Assembly (NCBI GenBank): GCA_002914805.1
Contig: JXTB01000115.1
Span: forward strand, 647,441-711,440
Source: Parasponia andersonii
Taxonomy: Eukaryota > Streptophyta > Magnoliopsida > Rosales > Cannabaceae
Length of the DNA stretch: 64,000 nucleotides
Direction: 5' to 3'
Made by a program: the position numbers and the translations under genes. The notes under the pieces were generated by a model. That model was not told the DNA's origin. It ran no database searches and was given only the letters and a program-made list of their open reading frames with translations. Below are positions 32,582 through 44,950 of the stretch, one piece after another. Position 1 is the first letter of the stretch. Each line of letters opens with the position of its first letter.

Positions 32582-33430
32582 TTTTCTTTTGGTTAACCTA
32601 AATAACCACAAGAGCTAATACCAAGCTAGGGCTTGAGGGTGTTAATGTGAGTTAAAATATGAAGAATTATTGGAAATGGAATGGAATGAAAACAAGAAAA
32701 TATGGGTTTGGAGGTTGGTTTCAAAGATTGGGTAGCCACCAGTTAGGTGTATGTGTATAGGTATATTTTGGACAGTACTATAATACGGACGAGTGAGCTT
32801 GCTAGTGTTGAAAATGGGGTTAGTTGTAGGTGAAACAGTGAAGTAATGAAGTAACTTTGTTTAGGGATATTCGGTGGGGGATTGAGTATTTGTACTCTAG
32901 AAAGACGGAGAGATTGGAAAAGAGGAGGGTAGTGTTGAATTTAAAATATGGAACAAAGTGAGCAAAACTTGAGGTTGACTAGCTAGGTCTATATTCTCAA
33001 GAAAGAAAAACTAATAAAGGAAAATTTAGGGAGAGAGAGAATGAATGTATGAAGGACAGAGGGAAAAGAAAAGAAAAAAAAAAAAAGCAAAGAGAGGCGA
33101 AGAGAGATGAGAGAGAAAGGAGGAGAAAAGAAGGGGAAGCGTGGAATTCTGGGAGGTTTTCGGGAGTAGCGAATGAAAAACGACGTGACGATCATGAGGG
33201 TTATCATAAGCCTCATCACACCTCGCTCTCTGTCTCTCTCTCATTTATTGTTCTCCTCTCGTCTCGTGCCTTTCACACTTATTCTAAATCCGAACTGCCC
33301 CTACCTTGCTGTATCTCTCTCTATAAATACAAACATATATATATATATAGATCTCTCTCTCTCTTCCCTCTTTTTTACTTGTCCATATAATTTTGCCAAT
33401 ATATATGCTCAGTCCACTCCATGAATCTTA
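32582..33430 (-). promoter_or_regulatory. 5' leader and proximal promoter region of the WOX1-like gene
   Basis: On the gene's strand 33010-33140 is strongly CT-rich, which suits a plant 5' leader. Several open frames on both strands (33026-33424) are low-complexity shadows. On the plus strand CTATAAATAC at about 33320 followed by a pyrimidine patch could be a TATA element for antisense or divergent transcription. The minus-strand core promoter and start site cannot be fixed from sequence alone. Confidence 0.4.
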
Positions 33431-33876
33431 TTTGTTACATTGCAATGCACACCATCTCAATTTCGCTCGCTCTGCAGAGATTTATTGTATGGATCGTTTT
33501 TCCTTTTTCCCTCCCCCCCCCCTCTCTAATTCCCTCTTTTACCCTCTTACGTGTATATATATAGCCAAACATGTACATATATGATGAGAGATGTCAATGT
33601 ACATGCATCCAAACTTTCTCAATGTCCGATCCCATGACAATACATGTATATATATGTGGTATATATTATTGTATGTTGTCGTTTTTGGTGGCTATGTTTT
33701 GTATATGCAGCTATGTTTTGTATATACATAGATTAAGTACTTAACCAAAAACAAATTACTCAGAAAAGAAAAACAAATTTGAAAAAGTTTGGCTTGCAAA
33801 TATTTGTTTGTATAAAATAGGATGTTAGTATTACACCTTCTCTTTTTTTTTTTGGATAAATGATAGTACAACACTT
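33431..33876. other. AT-rich upstream DNA, nothing recognised
   Basis: Contains a C-run and CT patch near 33510-33530 and (TA) runs near 33555 and 33650. Short open frames here are composition-driven. Confidence 0.4.
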
Positions 33877-34071
33877 TTACGTGATACCAAAATGTACTGT
33901 GCCTCGTTTGGCCTTTTGCTTCGCTGCTCTTTCCAGCTTATAATAAATTGAAAAAACTTCAGGTCCCATATCTGTGTCCATATCGTGGCCGGCAAACAGG
34001 TCTTTCAGTCTCTCATATATAGGTTGAAGATAAATGGAGAGTCCCTTGGTCATTATGATGGAATGACTCAA
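33877..34071 (-). pseudogene. Unidentified ORF, possible gene fragment
   Basis: Reads MSHSIIMTKGLSIYLQPIYE and continues with a charged stretch including DMDTDMGPEVFSIYYKLE and a basic end KQKAKRGTVHFG, 64 codons. Its composition is more protein-like than other short frames nearby. The frame stays open upstream for about 60 bases (WIGQRYSLTREL). I do not recognise the family. It could be the remnant of an exon. No splice sites were established. Confidence 0.3.
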
Positions 34072-35199
34072 TTCTCGAGTGAGACTGTACCTCTGTCCAA
34101 TCCAGAATTTAGAAAGCCATAATTGTTTAATTATTTCTAGCTTTTTGTTGGATAGAGGGCCTACGACTCAGTAATCTGAACCCCTACTACATGTATGGAT
34201 TTATTCTCTAGCTATAATATTCATTTTATAAATATATACAAAGTATTGAACTGTGTATATAAACTGATTAACATATACACCAGATATAGGTGTCCAAAAA
34301 GTTGGCAAAGTATTATATATATATATATATATAATATGCTATCCTAAAATGAGCAAAAGGGTCTATTTTCTAAGACAGGGGGTTTTATATAGAGGAATCT
34401 GGATAGAAAAAATATATGGATGGAATTCAATCACGTATATATATCCCTTAACTTATGGAATGACCTACGGAGATGACTGCTACTGAAAATATTTCGGTAT
34501 ATATGGAGACTTTTGCATTGGTAAATATTGGTTTTTTCTTTGTCTTCTTTGTTTTTTGTTTTTGTTTTTTTTTCTTTTTTTCTTTTGTTTTTTTCCCCCT
34601 CTTTTATTTATTTTTTTGAGTTGGCAATGGTAAATAACTAAATATTAGTGACCAAAGGAATATGCTTTCCAAATGTTTTTCTTCCTCAACATTGATACTA
34701 CTATTCCTTTAACTAAATTATGAGGACTAATTCGAGGAAAATTATTATTTTACAAAAGTGAGAATGAATTAATTCTCTTACAATTTATAAATTAAATGTG
34801 ATCGTACAGAATTGTAATTTCGAGGAATAAGGGATCAATTCAAGAATAAATGCAGAACAAAGGATAGCAGTGTACTTATTTCTTACAATTTCATTTGTTT
34901 GCTCTAATATAGGACAACAAAAGAGCCATTCGCCTCGAAAATAATAGGTTTTTTTCAATGTTCGAGTTTTATATATTAAGAAAAAGTTGCAAAAATTTGT
35001 GAAAAGATAATTACAAAAACACAGTCAAAACTGGTATTTTCAAAAAATAAAAGTGTCATTTTTCAAAAATAATATTACTTTCAATCTTGGTTGGTTATTG
35101 GTGTGACAATTTTGGCAACTGAAATCAGTAACCAATTCAACTACTGGTTTTTAATAACTATTTTGATTACTTGTTTTTAGTTTTCTACATTGATTAGTT
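34072..35199. other. AT-rich intergenic DNA with a T/pyrimidine tract
   Basis: (TA)n at about 34313-34333. From 34531 to 34617 there is a T-rich run (TTTTC, TTTTG, CCCCC) almost free of A on the plus strand. Nothing coding. Confidence 0.5.
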
Positions 35200-35229
35200 T
35201 CAAAATTGATGACTAGTAACTAGTAACAA

Positions 35230-36078
35230 ATTTTATTACAAGAAATTCAAATCTCCTTTAAACTAAAAACAAAATAAAAAAGATATTTTGATTCTCATTT
35301 AGGACTTCCAACGAAGAATTCGTAATTTAGACTTTCAACTACAAACTGTCAAGAATCGCTTGATAAGTGCATGTTTTGATATATTTGAGTATTAATTTTC
35401 TCATATTTATTTTGTTATTTCTTGATTATTCTTAGTATTTAGTTTATCTTTTATATTTTGTAGGTGTATTGAAAGAAAATGAACGAAGAGGATTGAGTAG
35501 ATTGGCACCAAAAAACTGCTAAAAGTCCGAAGCTGAGGAGGGAAAAAAAAAAAAACAAGCAGCTAGCGCTGCAGCTAACAGTGACGTTTGTTATAACTTA
35601 TTGTGAAGATCGATCTCCAGAGACAACCAGTAAATTAAAGAATACTTTCCAACAATACCACGGATGTTCTTCCCGTAGTTTATTTGGAATGTAGCTTATC
35701 CTCATTCAGAAGAATGAATATATTGAGTTTCGGCTTCGGATCACACGAATCTATAGCCGGGGAACCAAATAAACGTGATTTAAACATCCTTCCGTACCTG
35801 TTAATTAAACTTATTTATATGTGCATGAGTACTTGTTAACAAGTACAAAAAATAATATAATTCCATACATATAGATGTTTATTTTTGTAAAGTATATACC
35901 TAAGGCAATGTTCTTGCAAGATGCTTCCCATGGAGTTTGATTTATGAGGCTTATGGAAGTCAAAAGTCTCTCCCAGTAAAGGCCATCCCATGTTACCACG
36001 AGATATCACGAGCCTGTTATTTGGAGAAGAGTAGTACTCTAATATTCTAAGCAAATTACCCAAAATGAGGCCTAACAT
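35230..36078 (-). pseudogene. Cytochrome P450 pseudogene, CYP85 clan (CYP724-like), interrupted by an LTR fragment
   Basis: Exon 1 (36078-35900) encodes a hydrophobic anchor (MLGLILGNLLRILEYY) then RGNMGWPLLGETFDFHKPHK and SILQEHCL, the proline-rich hinge and first conserved block of CYP85-clan P450s, and ends with an AG|GTATAT donor. Exon 2 begins at 35797 after an AACAG acceptor in the matching phase and reads YGRMFKSRLFGSPAIDSCD, later LNEDKLHSK then a stop and, in a shifted frame, GIVGKYSLIYWLSLEIDLHN, as expected for the family. At about 35585 the sequence is replaced by an LTR fragment; minus-strand similarity may resume in 35360-35245 with stops. The heme-binding part was not found. 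CYP724 enzymes act in brassinosteroid synthesis; this copy cannot. Confidence 0.75.
35361..35584 (+). repeat. Athila-type LTR fragment inside the P450 pseudogene
   Basis: Begins TGATAAGTGCATG, then a U3-like stretch (GTAGGTGTATTGAAAG near 35460) and ends in a GCAGC/AGCTGC-rich patch near 35560-35580. Only about 224 bp remain, so it is truncated. It shares its start with the solo LTR at 25753. Confidence 0.6.
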
Positions 36079-36087
36079 TAATACCAA

Positions 36088-37502
36088 GAGAAAAAAATTA
36101 AAACCTCAAACTTGGAACTGTATATTAACAATTAAAAAAACTCAGAAGCCTTTAACTGATCTTCCATATTAATCTATCCCAATCGATCAAAGTATCGACC
36201 CCGAACCTATTTCCCTTGATTTATATGTTTACTTATTCTGTATGTACCTGGCCAATTGCCATTATTTGTATATTATTATCGAGCCAATCTATGCGTTCTG
36301 CCAGCTTTGACATTCCAATACGTACAATACATATTAAGATTATCACGATTGAAAGTTGCTAAAGAAAATTAGTAACATTACATATGCCTTACTGTTAGTC
36401 ACCTCCCCTAAATAACATTATGAACTTATTTTCAATATGTTGCTTTCCTTCTTACTTGTATATATATATTTTTTTTATAAAAGAAAATGCATTTATAAGT
36501 AACAAATTAAATATAATTAATGACCAGATTAATTAACTACAACTAAAGATATTGATCAAATTTTTTTTAAAGAAAGTGGATTAATGATTTCCACTTAATA
36601 CAAATAAAGCAAAATAACTCATGTATTCTGAAAGTCGAAATCCTGACACAATACCTCATTTCTATCTCACCCACTAAGCTAACTTTAGTGAGCAAAAACT
36701 AACTATATTGATCATGCATAAACATATGACTCATAATGGATTGATTATTAGTGAATTATTTTTATGTTTGAAAAAAGGTTGCTTATTTGACTTTATCAAT
36801 ATCTTTCAAAAGAATGAAATATTTAATATATATATATATATATAGATATATAGTCCCTAATACAGTAGGAATTTCTTTTAGTAGTTAGGTTACGATCTAA
36901 CGACTATCATAATTTGAGTAGTCGGAAAAAAATAAGAATAAAAATAAATATATATATTATTTAATATTTTTCTCTTTTTTTTTTATAATGAAAAGACATG
37001 CAAGACCAATTTTGATCAGCCAAAATAATAAATATAGATAAATAAAAAAATAGCTACTAAATTGGTGCCCTATATATATATATATACAAACGATCGTTGT
37101 TGATTTTTATTTTATATTTTTTCAAAGAAATAAGATAGGAGATTAGAACCTTAAACCTCAAAATTGAGTGTGGCTACCGGTTAATTCTTTTGATTTGAAT
37201 TGGTATTTTGTCGGGCCAGTGTCCTTTTTAATCCTATATTTAAAGGCTCATGAAGAAATTTAGGGCAGATTATAACACATTAAAAAAGACTCCTTATAAT
37301 CAGAAAACTGAAAACCCAGTACAGTTCTTCCCCTGTTAAGGAGTTTGCGAATAGTAGAAGGAAATTAATATTTAGCTTTCTTTGTAAAATTATTCTTGAA
37401 TGTTATAATCAGTTAATAAAAATTTATAAACACGTTTTCTAAATAAAGATAATTTACTAGACACGTCAAGGTAATTACTCTAATCTTTTGAAATACAGAT
37501 CA
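36088..37502. other. AT-rich intergenic DNA, nothing recognised
   Basis: (TA)n near 36826-36845 and 37071-37085. No ORF of interest and no transposon ends seen. Confidence 0.5.
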
Positions 37503-39849
37503 TGTCACGACCGAAAATTCAAACTCATGACTGTAATTTTAGATAAAAGAATAATTAAATATTAATTTTATGAAATTCAAGAGAAATCAAATATTAAATA
37601 GTTTTATTTTGATCTTCAAATTATTATGAATTCTATAATCATTAAAACTCTTATTAGTATTTAACTACTTAAGAAAAATACAGGTTAAAGTTCAAGAATA
37701 CATTTCTAGCTGTCTCATTTGGACACCCATTGACAAATCATAAGTTTTTGATGAATTAACTTAAATTAAAAACATTAGTCTAATGTCCAAAATAATTTAC
37801 AAAGAATTTAGTTCTCAAATTAATAACAAAATCATCCTCGTGATCCGCTTACTAATTTTGGATAAATAATTGAACAAAGAAAGAAAGTTAACAAAGTAAA
37901 AGTACCTACCAAGGAAGAAAAATAGGAAAGCAAGTCCAAGCTATGTAACTTATCTGACTATTGGGATTACTATCTCGAATAGATAAACACCTCAAAGTAG
38001 GAGAAGTGAGGGGAGATAAGCATTTACATTCTCAGTAGTAATTCAATTACCTTTTTGAATAGATGAAAGTTTACCAAACTTGCGTGGTTAGCGTTTTTTC
38101 CAAAATCTATTTATAAACTAAGTTTATAAAATAATTGATAGCTCGAAGAATCTCATATTCAATGCTAAATACACATAATTGTACATATCATAAATCAACT
38201 AAGTATATGAATAAGCTTTCATTCTCCTATCATTACCCTGTAGATGTATCAGTCAAAAATCTATGTAGGGGCAATGTCTTTCATTTAGCACTGCAACAAC
38301 TCGCCAGTGTTCTAAACGACCATGATTCAATAATGGAACTCAAATGTATAATCTTATAGATTGTACAACATGTAACAATTCACAATAACTATACATCCAT
38401 GAATCAAATCTTGCTTTAAAACCTCACTTGGCATTATCCTGAGATTTATTGTAACATTTGCAGCAAAATACTATTTTACCTCATAATCACGATCTAAAAA
38501 TAAGCATAAAAATCCACACGATTTAACCCCAATATAATCCTTCATGTTTCAACAATTTATTAAATCATTGTAAAATTACGATTTTCCATAAATCAGTTTT
38601 AACACAATTGTAAATCATAATAGATATAAAATCAGATAATTGAATCCCTACTTTAATTTAGTAGTTATACTAAGCTAACGACGCTCGAAAAACTCTCATT
38701 GGTCACATGTGTCAAGAAACGGTTATTTTTAGATCCAGGTAAGTTCACTTGAAAAGTGGCTTTTCTAATGGAGCTTCGGATTGAGAACCGAAGATCACTA
38801 CTGAATCTAGAGCATCCAAAAATACTAAGTTAGATATACAATTTATCAAAAGTGAGTCATGGAGTGGGACCCATCCCATGGTAGGTAGAACAACACTATT
38901 AATGAGCCTCGGAATTTGTACCACTTCGAAACATAGTAATATTATACATCAAAACTCTTTTCTCAACCTCATTAAATATAAATTTGAAAACAGAATTGCA
39001 TTTCAAGATCCCAAGCCTGAAACGGGCTTTAAATATGACAATTACAAAAATATCTATTTTTGGAATTAATTCGAAAAATGTCAATTTTGTTTAAAGTATT
39101 TAGAAAAATATCTTTGTTGAAAATTTACAAAAATACTATTTTCAGAAAATATTTCTGAAAGTATCATTATCACAGAATTATTTATGAAAATATCACTTTC
39201 AAAAATATTTGAAAAAGTATCAACTTTGCTAATTAGTTGTAAAATTGTCATTTTTGCAATAATATTTCGGAAAGTAACAATTTTCTAATCTTAGTCTTAG
39301 ACCCAAATTGAATAGTAATAGACTTCAGTCCAACATTATGTAGTTTTGCAAAAATATCACTTGTCTAATTTGAAAATTAATATACTTTTGGATATCATCT
39401 TAACTTCTACTAACTATAATTATTCATAATTTTTAACTCTCTTTTAATCACCACAGGTAGAATAATTACCTAAGAAAAATAATTATAAAAATATCAATTT
39501 GTACAAACTTTGGTGAAATAGCCTAAACGGTGAAAATCTTACCGACAGCGAATTAACAGTCGAAATTGGACAAAAAAATATTTATGACAACGAGACGAAT
39601 CGAACGGTATTGTTGGTGTCGCAAAAAAAGGTCCGACAGAGCTCTAGTGGTCAGAAACGTCTACAGTGGCTAGAATTTTTGAACAACCCATTTTTCGATA
39701 TCTGGCGACAAAATGGACCAGTGACAGCCGACGTGAAATCGTTGACGGTTGGCAAAATGGCGCATAGGCATCGAAGATAGACAGTGGCTTGGAGGCAAAC
39801 TTCGGCAAAGGTTACATTTGAAAATTTTATAGAGAGATAGGGACTTTAC

Positions 39850-40317
39850 TATTGACAATAAATTTGTTTAAGCCCATAAGAAGTGTTCTAAGCTCATCAA
39901 CATGAGGTCAAATAAGTTAGAATTAGCCCAAGTACAAAGCTCATAAAAGAAGAAATCAAAGTCTAAATTGAAAAAGCCTTCAACCTAGAATCTTCTAGTA
40001 TTAGCTAGATATTAGTTTTTTGCATATAAATCATTTGATTCCTCAGATTATTATTAGAAGTGTATAGAAGAAAATATGTATAAGTTAAGAATTTTTGTAA
40101 TTATTTATTTATGTGGTTCTTATTGTTTCTCATGTAGTATAAATACCTCTCTCTATTTAAGTTCTAAGCATTAAGTAAGAAGCAAAGCTTCTAAGAGTGA
40201 AGAGAAGAGAGAAAGAAGCATAGCTTCTAGTGAGTGAGTGAGCTTGAAAAGTGAAGTTGAACACTTTCTCTTGTAATAATATTTGAGTGAGTAATAAAAC
40301 TTATTTTATTTCCAGCA
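39850..40317 (+). repeat. Copia copy 2 5' LTR
   Basis: 468 bp from TATTGACAATAAA to TTCCAGCA. The decayed primer site TAGTATCAAAGCAAAG follows at 40321-40336, two mutations away from the copy 1 site in its TGGTATCAGAGC core. Confidence 0.9.
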
Positions 40318-40820
40318 AAGTAGTATCAAAGCAAAGTTGTAAATTCTCTTGAAATTCTAAGTATGCTCTGTGGTTGCAGCTTTGACTGATCCTCCATATC
40401 AAAAAAGAATTCTTGAGATTGAAAATATTATCTATTTTTTCTCAACATACTACTATTATATATCAAATCGAGGAGCTTGACGAGATGAAGATGCTGCCGT
40501 AAAAATCTGTCCAATCGGAGTCAGAACGAGTTTAAACGAGTTGTCGGAAGTTTGCTACCATAATTGAGTCAACTCACCGAGTTAAGACAAGTTAGAGCCA
40601 TTTGACCAAACCGTTAGAGCCGTTTAACCGAGCTATTAGAGCCATTGACCAAGTCGTCAGAGTCGTTGGACCACGCCACTAACTACACTATCAGAGCTGC
40701 TGACTGTGATTGAGTGGTTAACTTTGACCAAGTCGATATACTAGTCAATCTTAAGATTTTTTGACATTCTAAATCCATCTTTATAGTCGAAATTTCCAAA
40801 AGCTCACTTTGTTAAGGGTT

Positions 40821-41700
40821 ATAGCTACCGACAATTTAGCATATCATCAAGTTTCATTACTTCAAAGTAGCAACTTTGATAATTGGACTATCAAAATGAA
40901 AATCCTCTTGGGAGCACATACTATTTGGGAAGTAGTGGAGAAAGTCTATGAAGAGTCAATGGATAAGACAACTATGAAGAACCAAGGGATGGGCAACACT
41001 GTCCTCAATACAAAAAGATAGTTTAAAAGATTCAAGAAAGAGAGACAAAAAAAACTCTTTTCCTCATCTACTAGGCCTTAGATGATAATGGGTTTGAAAA
41101 AATCTCAAGTGTAACCTTTACTAAGGAAGCATGGAAGAAACTTCAAAATTCATTTACAGGAGAAGAAAATGTGGAAAAGGCCCATCTTCAAACTCTAAGA
41201 GGAGAGTTTGATTTACTATACATAATGGAGACTGAGTCACTTTTTGACTGCTTTTCAAGAGTTTTAGCTATTTCAAATCAAATGAAGAGAAATTGTAAGA
41301 AACTTGAAAATATTACGATCATGAAAAAGATTCTTCGATTGTTAGATCCAAAGTTCGACAATATTGTTACCATCATCGAAGAAACTAAAGATTTAGAAGC
41401 CATGACGATAGAATAACTCTTAGATTCTTTACAAGCTCACGAGAAAAGAAAAAGAATAAGCCAAATTTCAAAGTACAACTTCTCAAGACAAAACTCATAG
41501 AGAGAGCAAATAGCCAATGTAGTGAAAGAAGTTAACGTGGTCGTGGTAGAGGACAAACTCGTGGACAAGGATGTAGTACAAGTCGAGGTTATAGACGAGG
41601 TTGGAATTCCAACAACAACCACAATTATCATATTGGCAATTTTGAAAGAGAAGAAAGCTCTACAAGAGATCGTGCTATAAGTCAAATGAACTCGAGATAT
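40821..41700 (+). pseudogene. Copia copy 2 gag
   Basis: The frame begins at an ATA (40821-40823) in the same position as copy 1, with SSNFDNWTIKMKILLGAHTIW and the first ATG at 40896. After frame changes, 41171-41416 reads LQTLRGEFDLLYIMETESLF and ends at an in-frame TAA (41414-41416) followed by LLDSLQAHE, the same stop position as copy 1. The basic RG-rich part continues to about 41610 and the zinc-knuckle remnant (VECFNGHKFGHYAREY) at about 41714-41760 has lost two cysteines. Confidence 0.85.
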
Positions 41701-43240
41701 GAGAAGTCTCAAGTTGAATGTTTCAATGGTCACAAGTTTGGCCATTATGCTAGAGAATATAGAGCACCTAATATCAAAATTGAAGAGAAAGTCAATTATG
41801 TTGAAGAAAAAAGAGAAGAAAATGGTACCGTGCTACTAGCATATAACGACAACAACGGGGGACAAGACAACAGATGGTATCTTGACACTTGTGCTAGTAA
41901 CCATATGTGTCAGTGTTAATCAATGTTCGTGGAGCTTAATGAATCAATCAATGGGAGTGTTTTTTTGGGTGTTGATTCAAAAATAGAGGTGAAAGAAAAA
42001 GGTAAAATTCTTATCCGCTTGAAAAATGGGGGACATCAATTTATTTCAAGTATTTATTATGTACCCACCATGAAAACAAATATTTTGAGTTGGAACAACT
42101 CTTAGAGAAAGACTATGATATTTACTTGAAAATTATAGTCTTTCTATAAGAGATAATAACATGAACTTGATTACGAAAGTGCCTATGTCAAGATATAAAA
42201 CGTTTTTATTGAATATTCAAAATGATATGACAAAATATGTCAAAGCATGTTACAAGGATTCATCATGGCTATGGCATTTGAGATTCAGGCATCTCAACTT
42301 TTGAAGACTAGAGCTACTATCCAAGAAAAAGATGGTGAGAGGTTGCCATGCATTAATCATCCTGATCATCTTTATGAAGGATGCTTACTAGGGAAGTAAT
42401 TCAGGAAAAATTTTCCAAAAAAGTCGAATTCAATAGTCCAGAAGCTATTAGAGCTCGTGCATACAGATGTATGTGGTCCTATCAAACCAAGTTCTTTTGG
42501 TAAGAGCAATTATTTCTTTCTCTTTATTGACGATTTCTCAAGAAAGACTTAGGCTTATTTTTTGAAGCAAAAATCAGAAGTCTTTTAACCTTTCAAGAAG
42601 TTCAAGGCTACCATAGAGAAAGAAAGTGGTCTTCATATCAAAGCCATGAGATCTGATAGAGAATGAGAATTCACTTCAAAAAAATTTCAAGAATTCTGCA
42701 AAGCAAATGGAATTCGACGACCTTTAACCATTTCAAGATTTCCGCAATAGAATGGTATGGTAGAAAGGAAGTACCGAACCATCCTCAACATGGCTCGAAG
42801 CATTCTGAAAAGTAAGAGATTACCCAAAGAGTTTTGGGCAGAAGCTATTGCATGTGCAATCTACTTGTCCAATCGATCTCCAACAAGAAGTGTGTGGGGA
42901 AAGACACAACAAGAAGTATGGAGTGGAAGGAATCCTGGGATCTCCCACTTGAGAGTCTTTGGAAGCATAGCCCATGTGCATGTACCAGATAAATATAGAA
43001 CCAAGCTTGATGGTAAAAGAGAGAAGTTCATTTTTATCTGCTACAACCCCAACTCCAGAGGATATAAGTTATACAATCCCAACAATGGAAAAGTAATCAT
43101 CTGCCGAGATATAATATTTGATGAAGAATGTGAATAGGACTTTGGTTATCAAAAAAATTACTACAATTTCTTTCCACAATTTAAAGATGAAGAAACACTA
43201 GTAGAGCAAGTAAGAGAAGTCCATCAAGAGGCTATTACTC
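41686..43240 (+). pseudogene. Copia copy 2 protease and integrase
   Basis: Protease reads RWYLDTCASNHMCQC (near 41873-41915), with DTGA changed to DTCA. The integrase zinc-binding region (WHLRFRHLNF near 42270, EGCLLGK near 42380) and core (HTDVCGP near 42460, LLFIDDFSRKT near 42520) are broken by stops. The C-terminal part 42757-43137 is open: MVERKYRTILNMARSILKSK and HLRVFGSIAHVHVPDKY. This copy retains the integrase-RT linker missing at the N of copy 1. Confidence 0.9.
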
Positions 43241-43245
43241 CACCT

Positions 43246-44950
43246 TTGTCACAAATATCATTCACTCATAAAGATTCACCTCCATCTTCCTTAACTGAGA
43301 GGCATGAAGAATATACAAGAAGTCTTGAAGATCTGAATGAGGTGATCAATAGACTCATAAACCTCACTCTATTTTGCCTATTTGCTGATTGTGTACAGCT
43401 GAACTTCCAAGAGGCTATACAAGATGAAAAGTGGAGGAATGAGACGGATGAAGAAGTCAAAATCATAGAGAAGAATGACACTTGGGAACTATCCACTCTT
43501 CCCAAAGGTCATAAAGCTATCAACGTAAATTAGGTGTACAAGGTGAAGAAGAATGTCAATGGAGATGTAGAAAGATACAAAGCAAGACTAGTTGCAAAAA
43601 GCTATAGTCAAAGAGCCAGTATTAACTACGACGAGATATTCACTCCTGTTGCACGATTGGAAACTATAAGACTAGTTATTTCTCTTGTTGCTCGGAACAA
43701 ATAGAAGATTCATTAGATGGATGTAAAGTCTACATTTTTGAGTAGAGTTCTTGAAAAATAAGTCTATATCAAAGAACCATTAGATTATGAGGTGAAAGGG
43801 CATGAAAATAAGGTTTGAAGGCTGAAAAAAAGGCTCTTTACGATCTAAAACAAGTACCCATAGCATGGAATAGCCGAATTGACAAATATTTCCAAGAGAA
43901 TGGATTCACTAAGTGTCTTTATGAACACGCTCTCTATGTTAAAACTAAAGATGGAGACATTCTGGCCGTATGCTTGTACGTGAATGATCTCATATTCACT
44001 AGAAGTAATTCAAGGATATTCGACAAATTCAATAGAGTAATGACACATAAGTTGGAAGTGACAGATATCGAATTTATGGCATACTACCTCAGCATAGAAG
44101 TCAAGCAAAAGAGAGAAGGCATCTTTATCTTTAAGAAAGCTATACAAAGAAGATCCTGAAGAAGTTCAATATGGATGACAATAAGCCGATAAGTACATTA
44201 GTGGAGTGTAGAATAAAATTATTCAAAGATGATAAAGTAGAAAAGGTGGATCCAACACTCTTCAAGAGCCTTGTTGGATGCCTTTGGTATTTGATATGTA
44301 CAAGGCCCGACACTCTCCATGCAACTAGATTAGTAAGTCGTTATATAGAAACTCCAACAACTACTCACTTTAAAGCTACAAAGAGAATTCTCCATTACCT
44401 AAAAGGTACGATCAATCTTGGCTTATTCTATTTAGTTTCTAATGATTACAAACTCGTTGGTTATAGTGATAGTAACTTGGCCGGAGATACTAATGATAGA
44501 AAAAGCACAACTGATTTTGTGTTTTTCATGGAAGAAACCACCTTCATCTGGGTATCCAAGAAACAACCGATTGTCACTCTTTCAACATGTGAAGCTGAGT
44601 ACGTAGCTGCTATATCATGTGTTAGTCATGCAATCTGGCTAAGAAGATTGTTAAAAGAGTTTAACAAGATTGTTAAAAGAGTTTAACATACCTTAAAAGG
44701 AGCCAACAGAGATTTGTATCGACAATAAGTTAGCAATAGCTTTGGCTAAAAATCCAGTCTTTCATGATTGAAATAAGCATATCGACACTCGCTATCATTA
44801 CATAAGAGAATGTGTTGTAATCAAAGAAGTATAATTGGAGTATATAAGATCATATGATCAGATTGCTGATATTTTCACCATGCCACTCAAGTTTGAAGAC
44901 TTCGCAAGAATAAGAAACTTGCTTGGTATTATAAAACAAGTTTAAAGGGG
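43246..44950 (+). pseudogene. Copia copy 2 reverse transcriptase and RNase H
   Basis: Pieces: 43246-43533 (linker, ending WELSTLPKGHKAINVN), 43533-43800 (VYKVKKNVNGDVERYKARL with stops), 43815-44159 (KKALYDLKQVPIAWNSRIDK and LYVNDLIFTRSN, where the catalytic YxDD is VND), 44171-44686 (GYSDSNLAGDTNDRKSTTD, LSTCEAEYVAA). Both the RT catalytic aspartate and the first RNase H motif are altered. The frame ends near 44942 in TAA, unlike copy 1, then the purine tract AAAGGGG precedes the LTR. Confidence 0.9.

Noticed and set aside
33026-33424. Overlapping open frames on both strands upstream of WOX1, including a K/R/E-rich one
   Set aside because: They arise from GA/CT-rich low-complexity sequence in the probable leader and promoter; no domain or start context supports them.
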